The notes under the pieces are model-generated. The model worked only from the letters and a program-made list of their open reading frames with translations. It made no database searches and was not told the DNA's origin. The position numbers and the translations under genes were made by a program. This document shows, piece by piece, positions 28,880 through 41,098 of a stretch of DNA of 64,000 nt. Position 1 is the stretch's first letter. The number at the start of each line of letters is the position of its first letter. This DNA is from Stomoxys calcitrans (lineage: Eukaryota; Arthropoda; Insecta; Diptera; Muscidae). The stretch lies in the NCBI RefSeq assembly GCF_963082655.1, contig NC_081555.1, forward strand, positions 94,256,914 through 94,320,913, written 5' to 3'.

Positions 28880-29990
28880 AAGTGTTAAGTGAAAAACAAA
28901 AATTCTGAATCTTTGGATCACGGACCAAATCAACGTCCTTTTAACGTATCACGTTATCATCCTTTTCTCGTGGGGATAAGTTAGTTAAAGACAATTCTGA
29001 ACTTTTGGATAACGGATCACACTATTAACCTTTTCTCCAGGAGACAAATTTCTAAGGAGTTCTAAGCATTTTTAAGTTAAAAACAAAACTCCTGAATCTT
29101 TGGATCGTGCAATCATCCTTTTCTTCGGAATTACAAGCATATTTAAGTGAAAAACAAAAATTCTGAATCTTTGGATCACGGATTACATCAACCTCCTTTT
29201 TTCGACGAGATACACTTCTAAGGAGTTGCAAGCATATTTAAGTTAAAAAAGAAAATTCTGTGTCGTTGGATCACATTATCATCCTTTTTTCCGACGAGAC
29301 GCATTTCTAAGGAGTTGCAAGCATTTTTAAGTTAAATTAAAACAAATTTTTAAGGAGTTAGAAGCATTTGATTTGGATCACGCAATTATTAACTTTCGAT
29401 GTCGTATCACGCTATCATCCCATTCTCGAGTATATAAACTTCTGAGGAGTTACAAGAATTTTTAAGTTAAAAAAGAAAATTCTGTGCCGTTGGATCACAT
29501 TATCATCCTTTTTTCCGACGAGACGCATTTCTAAGGAGTTCCAAGCATTTTTAAGTTACATTAAAACAAATTTTTAAGGAGTTAGAAGCATTTGATGTGG
29601 ATCACGCAATTATCCTTTTCTTCGGAATCTTTGGATCACGGATCACATTACACATATTTAAGCTAAGACTTTTCGATGACGTATGACGCTATCATCCCTT
29701 TCTCAAGGATATACATTTCTAAGGAGTTGCAAGTATTTTTAAGTTTTTTTCCATAAGACATATTTAAGAAATTACAAGCATTTGAAGTTAAAAGCAAAAA
29801 TTTTTAATTGTTTTTTCATCATTGGTTTACAAATTATTTTCTCGATTGAACACATATTTAAGTTTCAAGCAAAAAATAGCCAAATTGTAATGTTCAACAA
29901 AGAATTAATAAATTGCCAAGGAAAACTGGATCATCGTAGTTTTCTCGATTCGACTCATATAATATATAAGCATTTTAAGTTAAATAAAAC
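28880..29990. repeat. Diverged satellite-like repeats, TTGGATCACG type
   Basis: The words GAATCTTTGGATCACG, TTTCTAAGGAGTTGCAAGCA and TTTAAGTTAAA recur at irregular intervals of roughly 70-100 bp. A 224-bp step joins 29240-29395 to 29464-29620, which are almost identical, so a recent segmental copy lies inside older repeats. Confidence 0.75.
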
Positions 29991-30039
29991 GTTTACCCTC
30001 ATCCATTTGTTAAACCTCGAAATATTGGTCCTAGGTCCT

Positions 30040-30240
30040 TTATGTATACAGTCGTCACCGTCATGATATCTTCAGTCAATCTAGCCATGTCCGTCCCTCT
30101 GTCGAAAGCATGTACACGTTCGATTTTTTGTATACTTCCTATTAGTATAAGGTTATGAGTATATGTTAGGATTGTAAGTGGGCCAAATAGGGCGTTGTTA
30201 AGATACAGATGTAGCAAAAATCATCCGATTTTGCTATTGG
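30040..30240 (+). repeat. Relic of Helentron-like 5' region
   Basis: TCTAGCCATGTCCGTCC, CTCTGTCGAAAGCATG and GTGGGCCAAATAGG match the 5' section of the elements at 47650 and 59942 (GATCTAGCCATGTCCGTCC). It is diverged and has no intact ends. Confidence 0.55.
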
Positions 30241-31480
30241 GGCCTTAAAATGATTACTTATGTATATACATCATATGGGTCACACAAACGTATCTACCGA
30301 ATTGACTTCTGTCGTATTTTATTATAAATTCCCACATTTTAGCCATTTTTGTTCCAAAAACCGAAAAACGTTATTCGAATCCTAGCCCCCCAAAGTTATG
30401 TGAAAAACTCAAATTTTTTTTTAGAAATTTTTTTAGTAAACGGTAATGATGTAAAAATTGATATATGCATATAAATTCATAAAAATAAAAAAAATTGTAG
30501 GTTAATATTTAGTTTTTGCTGTTGTTGTTTGTTCTTGTTGCTTTCTTATATTTTAAAATTGAATCAAATTCCTCAGTGCTTGCAGTGCAATATTATTTAA
30601 TTTGTTTTCTTATGGTATTTTTTTTAAAATATAGGGTTTTAGTAATAGTACAAGCGTACGGTTTTAGTTTTAGAGTTTTTTGTTTTGTTTTCATTTTTGC
30701 TATTACATAAGGTATTCATTACTTCGTTTATACGTTTGTTCTTGTTAAATGTACATACATAACATACTAAAATATCTTTTGCAATCTATACCATATGTAT
30801 ATACTTCGGTTTCTATTTTATTTTGGGTTTTTGTTTTCTATATAGTTTTCGATATTGTTTACAAAGTAGATGTCAGTTTTCTAGTTAATGTTTTCTTTTG
30901 GTAATTTTTAAGATTTTTTATGTACACTTTTTTCGTTTTAGACATATTATTTTTTTTTTTGTTTAATTTAGTTTTAATTTTCTGTTTGTTATAGTTTCTT
31001 ATTTTATTTAAGAGGTTTCTGGGGGTAAGTAGTTTATTTTTTTAGGTTTTTCTAGTTTTTGTTTTTAGTTATATATAAATTCTCATCCTCTAAATAGTCA
31101 GACTTAGTATTTTTTCTACAATGAAATGTCGTTTATTAAACAAACAGATTATGTCTGTAAAAAATATATTTAGAAAATTTGTTTGAAAAATCGTTGTAGA
31201 CTAAAGATGCTTTTTCAATAGAAAAATTGTTTTTATAAAAGAAAGTTCTTTAAAGTACATGGGAACATGAAAATATCATCTGCGTTGCACAGGAAATTAT
31301 AAAAAAAAAGTTTATTTAAACAAGAGAAAACTAATTTTTTTATTAAACTTTTCTATAAGAAAAAAATAAAGAAATAATTTTTGGTGTAGATCTTTCAAGA
31401 AAGTCTTAAACAAATTTAGGATTGGGACACTTCCCTTAAAAGCAGTCGTAAAGAACCTGTTTGGGGTTGGGACACTTCTC
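30241..31480. other. T-rich spacer, no gene
   Basis: Long T runs yield phenylalanine-rich chance frames. I see nothing else. Confidence 0.5.
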
Positions 31481-31804
31481 TCAAAAGTTGTCGTAGAGGT
31501 AACGCATTATAAATACATATCCCGAAATACTAAGAGTTCTTTGAATTTGAATACGAAAGTTATGGGGAAAAAGGACTCTTGGAATTTCTCGAAAGCTCGA
31601 AAGGAACTCCGGCGAAAGCTGGGCAATTTCCTTTCTCATTGCCCGGCTTTCGCATCTAGCAGATACCGGCACTTAGGTGGGGACACAATACCAGGCATGA
31701 ACCAACTTAGGGACATGACATGGAAAACAATTAAAGATTTTGTAAGTAGCACGGAATTCCTAACTTAGATTTCCTTTTTCGAGGTAATTTTATTTTGTTT
31801 AGTA
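31481..31804. other. Spacer with a strong hairpin
   Basis: At 31613-31652, CGAAAGCTGGGCAAT and ATTGCCCGGCTTTCG form 15-bp arms with one mismatch (G-U in RNA) around a 10-nt loop. An open plus frame of 75 codons at 31541-31768 crosses it, but I recognise no domain. Confidence 0.5.
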
Positions 31805-31905
31805 TTTAGAGCGCACAACAAGCCGATTACTGGCTAGAGGTATGTCCATAGTGGCATGGGCGGATTAACATCCGCACCCTCTTCAACCTAACCTGAATTG
31901 ATAAG
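31805..31905 (+). mobile_element. LINE 3'-end fragment
   Basis: GCCGATTACTGGCTAGAGGT and CCGCACCCTCTTCAACCTAA match the 3' tail at 19390-19470. The AACCTAACC ending is the likely 3' terminus. Confidence 0.6.
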
Positions 31906-32029
31906 TTCTAACAAATACACTATTAGGTAAAAACGTGGATTCTTGTTTGAACCGTTAGATGGGGGATGTGTTTTTAATTTGCTCCGCTAAAATGTCTATA
32001 GCCCTCGGAAAACAACAAAAAAAAAACTT

Positions 32030-32285
32030 GCCTTTGAACATTCCATTAAGGAACTGGGGCAAACTTCTCACAAATCAATGAGTGCTGCCCGATTCAATTT
32101 TAAGCTCAATGATAAGGAACCTCCTTTTTATATCCGAGTCCGAACGGCGTGCCGCAGAGAGACTGCTCTTTGGGGAGAAGTTTCTACATGGCAAAGTACC
32201 TCACAAATGTCGCCATCATTAGGAGGGGATAGCCACCGCTGAAGATTTTTCTGATGTTTCTACCCGGATACGGCCCTCGTAATAG
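32030..32285 (-). mobile_element. SINE copy (minus orientation)
   Basis: Read on the minus strand: GCGACATTTGTGAGGTACTT, CCGTTCGGACTCGGATATAA, TTATCATTGAGCTTAAAATT and TGGAATGTTC. Same family as 12089-12210. Confidence 0.7.
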
Positions 32286-32334
32286 GTACTAAATTCACAC
32301 AAAAATTTTACAGCCACTCAGACTAGCTACAACA

Positions 32335-32655
32335 GTATTGCCCGGCACGGGAAAGCTATGAGCACCATACAGGCCGGAATGCTCTACACGGAGTAGCTGC
32401 AACGGCAGTCGCGGACAATCAGCGGTATCGAGCGGAGGATCAATGAGAGGTCGGGCGGCACCGGCTCTTGCACAAATACTGAGAGCCTATGATGGTCGAA
32501 ATGACAAGCCGAGTTAATGGCACCTTTAAATAACCAATGTCCACTCTGTTCACGCGGCGATCGGTTCTTTGGGCCGGAATGAGCTTTCTCAACTACAGGA
32601 GCTTGGCGAGGATCGCCACCTCCGCATGAAAATGTGGCTACAATAACAACAACAG
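32335..32655 (+). repeat. CAA-tailed repeat, family 2
   Basis: CAATCAGCGGTATCGAGCGG, AATAACCAATGTCCACTCTG and GTGGCTACAATAACAACAAC. The first third is partly deleted. Confidence 0.75.
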
Positions 32656-32659
32656 TATT

Positions 32660-34160
32660 ACCTCTAAGCGTTTGTTGATCTGCACCTGTTTCCAGTGGAG
32701 CGGCAGATCTTAAACTTAGGACTTAACTTAAAAAAGACTTCGAAGACATCCTGGAATCAAACCAAGGGGCAAACAACGGCCTTCATGGTGGGATAGAAGG
32801 GTTGTTGGAGACTCTTCAATAAGGCGCAAGCCACAAGGACACCACAGGGCTGGCGTATCTATGAGACTGAGTGAAGAAGATCCAAGGCGGGCTGCAAAAA
32901 GGTTCAAAACAAATTTAGGATGGAATTCTGAAGCTTCGTGGAAGATAGAACCGAGACCTCTAGGCTGCGAATCAAGTCAAAAAGTTAGATACCATACACC
33001 CAGAAAAATTTTTTGGTAAAAACAGCAAAAATGTTTGCTATTGAAGCAGAAAGCTTGCTGAAAATTTCAAAATTTAAAAAGTTAAAAAAATCTCAAAAAT
33101 TTCATTTTTATTAAAACTAAAATTTATATTCCATTTTATCTTTCAATTCTATAGTTTGTTTTGATCGAATTTATATAACAGCCGACAAAATAACTACTCC
33201 TAATTTATATGCGATTTTAAACAAAAAATTCTTAAATTAACAAATTTTTTTATTATTATATAGCAAATGCCTCATTTGTGGTTAAGAAGCTAAAAAATTC
33301 TGAATAGATTTATTCAAAAGTTTAACATTTTTAATTTAATATCAGCAGACAGTGTTTGCTGACATCTGCAGATTAGTTTTTCTGGGTGTAAGTAAAATGT
33401 GTTGTCAGGAAAAGCTAGTTCTTATCGCGGATACAAAATTTCCCGGGAAGCTCTCCAACTTACATCTTTGCGCCGTAAGAGATTTTCGTGGGTATGTGTC
33501 GTTAGGGATGGTTGGAGGAATTATGGCTTAGTCAAGAATTCAAGTTCGACTTCTTTAAATCGCCAGGGCCTGTGACTGAACAAAATGCTGCGACCATTGT
33601 CCTGAGTTTAAAGGAGCTTTCTGGGCTTTATGTTTGACACATGCCTGATAAGCCAAGCAGTGAGAATTACACTTTGTTTAAAATTTGATACTGTACTACT
33701 ATAACTGAGCCGATGGAAAATACTATACTTATGGTAACAGAATGTACGTAGATTATTATATTGATGGTTCCAGACAGAAAGATTACTCTAGAGAACTAGG
33801 ATTGGGCATATCGAAAAGTTTAACCGATCACTAAAGTGTGCATCAGGCAAGAATCCTTTCAATTAAGAAAGTGGTGAATAGATTAAAATAAATTCGTGCG
33901 TCTTCTCAGACAGTCAAGAATTTATGAAATGACTAGAAAACTTAACTCTGAATTCAAAAATCGCCCTTGATTGTCTTAGACCTCTTCAAGATGGCTGAAT
34001 AGTCTAAAATTTGGCTGTTCTAGGTGCAGTGCAGTAGTGGTATCCTAGGGAATTGTAGAGTAGACGATTGGGAAACAATAAAAACTACCTTTAACATTCC
34101 CGACGAACTGAAATCTGCAGGTATGACTTTGTAGAGACACGTAAGCTAACTTTTTCGGGC
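32660..34160 (+). mobile_element. LINE relic split by a MITE
   Basis: The left part (to about 32990) reads RPPWWDRRVVGDSSIRRKPQ, then LSEEDPRRAAKRFKTNLGWN. The right part includes FFKSPGPVTEQN (about 33550) and RNase H at 33750-33860 (DYYIDGSRQKDYSRELGLG). An inserted MITE at 32997-33388 divides it. It belongs to the LINE family at 22-2430 or a close relative. Confidence 0.6.
32997..33388. mobile_element. 392-bp MITE with CACCCAGAAAAA ends and TA target
   Basis: The ends CACCCAGAAAAA and TTTTTCTGGGTG are perfect complements and are flanked by TA at 32995-32996 and 33389-33390. The interior is AT-rich, with CAGCAAAAATGTTTGCT-like words and CAGCAGACAGTGTTTGCTG. It has no open frame. The TA duplication and short TIR suggest Tc1/mariner mobilisation. 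Confidence 0.85.
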
Positions 34161-34319
34161 CTTATCTCGCAAAAATTCTACTTCAATACTTACCTTAATA
34201 AAATTGCAAGGTAGAATACTATTGTTTAACCTTGAAAACTCATCCTTATTTCGATAACTATAATAATAGGCGTCTCGTGTCGTCGTTTTGACTGACCAGG
34301 TTTAATAGCTGACGTTCTC

Positions 34320-34450
34320 TCGAACATTCCATTAAAAAATTGGCGAATATGCTCCCATTTGCTCCTGTTCCATAGTGGAATTTTCATGGGCAAAATTTGC
34401 ATTACTCCCGTATTAATGTGTGCAGTTCGATTCAAGTTTTAGCTCAATGA
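34320..34450. mobile_element. Rearranged SINE fragment
   Basis: It combines a minus-oriented piece (CGAACATTCCATTAAAAAAT) with a plus-oriented piece (GTTCCATAGTGGAATTTTCA, GGGCAAAATTTGCAT), so two SINE scraps face each other. Confidence 0.5.
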
Positions 34451-35860
34451 CAAGAGAACGAAATTACTACGATAGATCAAATTTTGAAAAAGGATAATAA
34501 AACATGGAATAGAAAAAAAACTCATAAAGAAAACAAAATTTTCTATTTAAAGAACATTTGATTTCAAATTGAAAATAATTTATTAAAATTAAATGTGAAA
34601 TAAATTAATGTCTTACATATTTACAATACACCGTACAAATATAAGGCTAATAACAGCAATAATAACAACAATTATTCAAAATAAAATTGTTTTTATAAAC
34701 TTAATTGTTTTTTTTTTTTATTTTAATAAAATAACTTAAATCCGTTAAAAAGAAACCATAGACCCAGTATACAAATAAAAAAAAAACAGTCCAACAAATA
34801 TTAGAATTTAAAAAATTGTTGCTTTTACAATGACCTTAAGCAGAATTATATATTTATTTCATAAACTCAAATTTTTATATTGTAGCGTGTGTGATTATAC
34901 TCGCACTTTGCTCTGAGTCACTAGAAAAAGATTCAAATTATAAATTCTTTGTGATGAATTATTAGATTTTGTTTTGCCGGACTTGTTGTAAGTGGACGCT
35001 TTAGTTTTTTTTTGCATTTAAATTAAACATGAAATGGTGTTCATCTTAATTTCTAGGAATCATAAGACTTTCGTTACAAATGTGTATTTATTTTCAGATG
35101 AAAATTAGTTCTTTTTTTCGATTTTCGTTTTCTCCATATCCTTTATTATAACTACTTTTTTTTTACTCATTTTGCATTTGCTTGATTACTCTCTTTTTTT
35201 TCCAATTGCCAAAATGTTTTTTATTCGTTATGACAAAGCATTGTGATTCTCGGAAATATTTTGGGAGAGGTGGTATTTTAGCCTTGCTCGAAAACTATTC
35301 TCATAATTATAATAATAAATTCGTAAAACAGTCTTAAATAGGTTAGTGAATAAAAAAAAGTAAAAAAAAACAAAACTGCAAAGTAGAAAGAAATAAAAAG
35401 AAAAAATTTAAACTTTAAAAATAATTTTTGGTCGAAACTGCATGCAATTCCAACAACAAAATGAAAAAAAAACTATTTAAAACAAGAATGCAAGGTAAAA
35501 AGAAATAAAAAGAAAAAAATATATATATAAAAAGAAAGGTAAAGAGAAATGAAAAGACCTTCTGCCTAGCTTAAAAAAACGGGTTTTGTGTTCTATTTGT
35601 AATAGAGACAGATTACCCTATGGTCTGCAGCCGCATAATATCCGATTGTATGAATTATTTCAAGACCAAATAAATTCAGAGCAAAAAATGTGTCATACAA
35701 AAATATTATAAATAATCTTTGCTTCATATAATTTGGGTTGTAGGAAAATTCTTTGATTTAGTGTTTAATAATCGTTAGAAGCGTAAGTTTTGCTTTTCAT
35801 CTTCGGCGGTTGAAGCTGCTCAAAGTGAAATAACTTAATACGAGTACATCGAATTTCCCA
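34451..35860. other. AT-rich spacer
   Basis: 1.4 kb of A- and T-rich DNA. Short direct echoes such as AAAAAGAAATAAAAAGAAAAA occur at about 35390 and 35500. No gene was recognised. Confidence 0.5.
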
Positions 35861-36330
35861 GAATTCAAAGAAAGTCTTTGGGAAGCTCTGTGCATAACGG
35901 TGAAGTGGTCTGAGTAGTTTAGGCTGGTGGATAGCATTTCAAGAATTCACCTACTATTCAAAATCTCTGTCGAACTTCTTTTAGGTATGATTTCAGACCT
36001 GTTGCAGCCATATGTTGACTTTGGGCTACCTTAAAAAACCTAGAACTAGGCAGATCTGGAAGGTTAGCAGGAAAAGTTGTGGAGGGTCTATGATAGCTTC
36101 ATGCCTTCTGAGGCAGTCTTAGTCGAATATTCAAATTCGACAAACATACATAATGAGGTTAATTGTCCTAACGGCCGCTGTCCTAAATATATATTAAGAC
36201 AGACATACTGCCTTAAAATCTCTCGACTGTGGCAGGTCTCTCAACGGGATGGGTAAACAGTTTAAAAGCTAGCTGTTCTGTGTTGGAATTAGAATTTTTG
36301 ATTACATTTCTTGCGACATACAATCTGATT
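35861..36330 (+). mobile_element. Heavily decayed LINE pieces
   Basis: AATCTCTCGACTGTGGCAGG and TCTCTCAACGGGATGGG match the RNase H segment near 2247-2280. GGCTGGTGGATAGC near 35929 and the bases after it resemble reverse transcriptase 3' sequence. No frame survives. Confidence 0.5.
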
Positions 36331-36917
36331 GTTCAAAATAGATACCGAGTGGTAGCAAATGACAATGATGACCCCAAATTTGGAGCTATGAACGTTTCAA
36401 GATTATGAGGCCCGAACTGAACTTTAAAGCCAAAACTATGGAACATTAAAGGTATTTCGGTGTAGGCTATGAATCAGATACACAAATTTGATGCAAATTG
36501 GCTGTGAGACTGTCTTAACCCCAAAACACACCCATTTGGACAATTAAAACGGTTGGGAGAATATGGATCTTAAATTACAGGTTATTAGTGTAGAGTACAA
36601 AACAAAATCCAAATTTGAAGCAAATGTCGGGGAGTCGTTTTGCATCCGACGTTGACAACTCTGGGGAAAATACATAATTTTTATCATAAATTACGCAGGT
36701 CCTCGCCCGAGTACCAGTGTAAGGATAGGATTACTGGTAGCTGATATTGTTCAGTCCAGAAACTTTGTTCCTGGTCGCCCATGGCTCCTGAATTAAGGCA
36801 TTATGAACCTTGCTCTTGTTGATTTTCTACATCAGAGCATTTGTATCAGTTTCGTTCCGGTGGAAGTTTATCTGGATTACCTCAATCATTGGTCTTACAA
36901 TAAATGGGCTTTTTGGG
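36331..36917. other. No feature recognised
   Basis: About 0.6 kb without a coding or repeat signal that I can name. Confidence 0.4.
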
Positions 36918-38400
36918 AATGGGTGATGATCTCATCGCCCGCTCCCTGCTCATAAGGCTCCGTAGACCTTTCTGTCACTGCACTGCCTGATGTTTTCGTA
37001 TTAGGCTCTTTGCCTTTCCTAGTCTTCCGAAAGTCGGTAATTGTTCCATCGTCGGGTCCCTGTTCATTAGGATGTATTGAGTTTCCCGTTCCTGCACTGC
37101 CTGATATTTCAATGCTATGATCTTTGCCTATCTTAGTCTTCCAAATCTTAAGTAAATTAATTTTTGGGAGTAGGTGATGGTACCATCGTCGGCTCCCTGT
37201 TCGTTAGGCTGCAATGAGACTCCTGTGGCTGCGCTGCCTGATGTTTTAATATTAGGATCTTTACCTATTCTAGTCTTCCGAACCTTGAAGTCAGTGATGG
37301 GTCCTTCGTCGGGTCCCTGTTTGTCAGGCTGTGTTGGGTCTCTCGCCCATGCACTGCCTGTTGTTGTAGTATTAGGATCTTCTTTGCTTATCCTAGTCTT
37401 TCCAATATTGAGAGAGACGGTGATTGTCTCGTCGTTAGCCCCCTGTTTGTTGGGCGGCATTGAGTCACCTGCCAATGCACGGCCTCATGTCTCAATATGA
37501 GGATTTCTGCCTCTCTTAGTCTTTCCAATCTTGAAAAAAAAGCCTTGCTCCCGTAGTGCGCAATGTCTTTAGTCTTAGCCAAACTTGTCACGGAGACTTG
37601 ATCAATGGCAACTACAAGAAGAGCTCCTTCCTCCTTCTCCTCCCTGTGGAAGACCTACCACTTTTCTGCAACCAAACTTTGGTTTTGCTTGCCCAAGAAT
37701 CCCAACATGCGTTCCGTCCCAAATTTACTGCCCCATCCTTTAATGAAGACCGTCGGCTTTGTGAGGATGACCATCTTTCTCACCAGGTCAAGCTTTGCGC
37801 CCTTCCAGGGAGCGTGGATACCTCCGACGAGTATCAAGACATTCCGCTGACGCAAAACGCAGCATAAAGATGTCCCCTCAATACTCACAGCTCTTCATTT
37901 GTATGGGTGGATCGTCTACAGAGTTCCACCCATGTCCGAAAATCTGCTTTTTAACCAGATTCACCTCTTGGGACCGATGATCTGGTGGAATACTACCGAA
38001 TGCATTGCCGATATTGATGACTGCATAAGCCAGCCCATCTCTGTTGTGCTTCCACTATGGCGTAAGAGGGCGGCTCCTTACCATTTTCAGCGACTATCTT
38101 CCCCTTCCGTGATGGCTGTGGCCTCCGTTTGGAAGAAACAGTCTTCTATGATGACTGAGGGGCCGAGCGTTCTTCCTTCATTGCTGTTCCGACTTTGTCT
38201 ACCAACGCAGAACACTGCCTGGAGTCTCCATTGCCGGATGGCTGGCTTGGTCTTCCCAGAGTACTTGAAAGCGGATATCTCTTTTTCTTCTTCAGCATTT
38301 TAGTTTTAGACGACAAACCATTTTCGTCAACCGAAATGTCAGAATAAAAAGCTACTACAACTTCCATCATATGTTTCAATTGACCTTAAGCCGAAACGAT
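36918..38400 (-). mobile_element. Retroposon ORF1-like relic with internal coding repeats
   Basis: Minus-strand frames (37128-37475, 37388-37591, 37655-37888, 38146-38379) are interrupted and hydrophilic. The N-terminal part has KTKMLKKKKRYPLSSTLGRP. No zinc knuckles are visible. The composition is GC-richer than the flanks. A retroposon ORF1 is my best guess; a dead host gene is the alternative. Confidence 0.4.
36980..37525 (-). repeat. Five tandem coding repeats, 114-137 bp each
   Basis: The word [G]ATCTTTGCCTAT.CTAGTCTTCC recurs at about 37005, 37119, 37256, 37376 and 37501. On the minus strand each unit reads roughly KTRIGKDPN-(TK)TSGSA, then P-EQG-DDGTIT. Three units stay open in one frame (37128-37475). 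Spacing varies by insertions that break the others. Confidence 0.75.
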
Positions 38401-39560
38401 AATCAACCACACAAAATTTCTCAGGTCAACAATACTCACAAAAATATTTTTATAAAAATTGAAATTTTTTTAAATTTGTACGAAAAATTTGAAATAAAAA
38501 ATTTAAAACTTTTTAAAAAATATTAAAAATTTTTATAAAAAAATTTAAATTTTTACAAAAATGTTTATAAAAAATTTAAAAAAAAAATTAAAAATAATAT
38601 ATATAAAAAAATTAAAAATTTTTATAAAAAAATTAAAAATTTTTTAAAAACATATTTAAAGTTTTATAAGAAATTAAAATGTTTTAATAAAAATTCTAAT
38701 TTAATTTAAATCTCATATACTTTTTTTAAAAAGATTAAAATTTTTTAAAAATAGTTTATGTAATTGTAAAGAATTTAAAATTTTTATAATGATATTTTTA
38801 TAAATAATATAAAATTTTTTAAAAAATATAAATTTTTTATAAAATATAAAAAAATTAAAAATTTTTATAAAAAATTAAAAATGTTTATAAAAAATTCCAA
38901 TTTTCTTTTTTAAATTAATGTTTTTTTAAAGAAGTTTAAAGTTCTAATAAAAAATTAAAATTTTTTTTTGAAAAACTTAATTTTTAAAAACAAATTCTTT
39001 TAAAATAATTTAAAATTTTTTATAAATTTTTTAAATATTTTTATAAAAGTTTTATCCAAAATTAAAATTAAAAAAGAATTGAGTTTTTTTAAAGAAATTG
39101 AAATTTTTTTTTGTAAAAATTTAAATTAAAACATATTTTTTTTTTTAAAAATTTTTAATTTTGGATAACAATTTTTATACAAACATAGAATTTTTATAAA
39201 TAATATTAAGTTTTTGAAAAAAAATATGAATTTTTTATAAAAAAATTTATAAAAATATTAAAAAAATAGTTTTTTTACAGATGTTTAAATTTTCATAAAA
39301 AAAATTTAATTTTTATAAAAAATATAAAATTTTAATAAAAATTTAAAATTTTATGAAAGTAAGTTCTTTGTTTATGTATAAAATATACACATGGACAAAT
39401 CGAAAATATTTAATAAAAAAATTAAAGAATTTCATAAACAAAAGGTAAAAATATTAATACAAAAATTAAGTGTTAATAAAAAAAGTAGTTTGTATAAAAA
39501 TAAAAAATTAAAAAAATAAATAAAAAAATTAAATTTTTTATTTAATTTAATTTTTTATCA
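38401..39560. other. Near-pure A/T low-complexity tract
   Basis: Over 1.1 kb of AAATTTTTATAAAAAATTAAA-like runs with very few G or C. Possibly an old AT-rich satellite. No fixed period is apparent by eye. Confidence 0.7.
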
Positions 39561-41090
39561 AATGTTTTTTTTTTAGAGAATTGTGTGAACAATAAAAAAA
39601 ATCGAGTACGTAGTAGTTATAATTTAACAAAAAAAGTAGACGTTTCTGTTTTTTATGCACTGGGCAAGTTGAATTTTTGTTAAACAGCTGTATTTTAAAC
39701 ACATAAAAAAACTGTTTTTTCACTTTAATTAAGGATAACTTCATAAGTCCTCTCCCATAAATATCTCCGTTTTAACTTTGAAAAATCTATACTTTTGCCC
39801 TTTGACATCCTTCCAAAGCTTTGAAGAATATTTTTTTTGTTTGTTTATATTTTGAATGTGTTTTTCTTATAGTTTTCCAGATTTTAGTTTCTTCAGCATT
39901 CAGATTTCGTTAAAATAGTTTTTGTTCCTTGGACCCGGTTAAACTCCGAACAAGTGTATTTCAGTTTTTTTGTCAAGTTTTTTAGTGTATAATTCATTTT
40001 TTGTTTTCTTCTAAATTAGATTTTGTTAGTGGTGTTTTGCTTTATATTGTTATTTTTATGAAAAACAAAAAAAATACAGGAGAGGTGCTTGAAGATTTTG
40101 TAGTTAAAACAAAATTGAAAAATGGGTGGCAAAGGATTTTTAATGTGATTTAGTTTTTAATTTTATAAACTTTATATTTTTAATGAGTTTCATTTGTTTT
40201 ATGATTAATACTAAATTGCTTTTCTGGTTTTTGTTACATTTTAAGAGCTAGAAATATTTGTTTTTGTTTTGATTGTGAAAAGGAATAAGAAGGAAAATAT
40301 TCTTTGTTTTAAGGTATTTTTCTTAATCTTTATTTTATTTTATTAATTTTCTTTCTTTAATAAGATTGTCTTCGTCTACTTATGAGTTGTTTTTTTTAGA
40401 GTGGGGGCGAAAAGAAGAGAAAATGAATTGTTTTTTACGATTACGATTTTTAAGGAATTATTTTCCGTTTTTTTTTTATCAAATTTTGTTTTGCAATTTC
40501 AATGTTCAAAAACAATGTATTGCTGAATTTTAGGGGCTTAAAAATTAGCAATAGATTGTTTTTTTTTTGTTTCTTTTCCTTTTTTTCTTTCAAAAATACC
40601 CTAAAATTAAATATGGTAATTAATTATATTTGTCCTTTTGTTTTTCCATTTTTTTTCGAAAAGATCCAAATTAAAATATTTTTTTTTAATATTTTAAATC
40701 GCAGCTTTTTGTCATTGGTTTGCTTTCTTTTCTTGTGAAGAATGATTAACGAGAAAATAATATTTAAAATATAAACTGGCAGGTTGTCTTAAATCATTTT
40801 TTTTCTGTAAATATTTATTTTTTTTGTGTGTCTATTTTATTTTGTTTTTAATAACTTTAATTAAAATATATAGAATCATAACTCAAAAGTAATTCATTTT
40901 GGATTTTATCACTTATATTTTGTTTTCTAAAAAATCTTTTAAAACAATTTAAATTTTTGAAAATTTTAAATTTTTTTTTACGAAATTGCTTTTTTAATAG
41001 TTCTACAATATTTATTATTTTTTTTTTTAAATTTTATAAAAAAGAATTTAAAATATTTTTCCACCATATTATCCCTATTGCTCTAAAACC
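39561..41090. other. T-rich spacer, no gene
   Basis: Frames here (for example 40502-40738 plus) are chains of phenylalanine and leucine made by T runs. I do not support a gene. Confidence 0.6.
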
Positions 41091-41098
41091 TCTATTTA

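Noticed and set aside
36918..38400. Functional host gene on the minus strand
   Set aside because: Frames shift and stop repeatedly, no splice sites restore them, and the composition matches nearby retroposon relics.
40502..40738. Open plus-strand frame rich in phenylalanine
   Set aside because: It is produced by T runs in low-complexity DNA. The same applies to 45659-45950 and 46772-46987.
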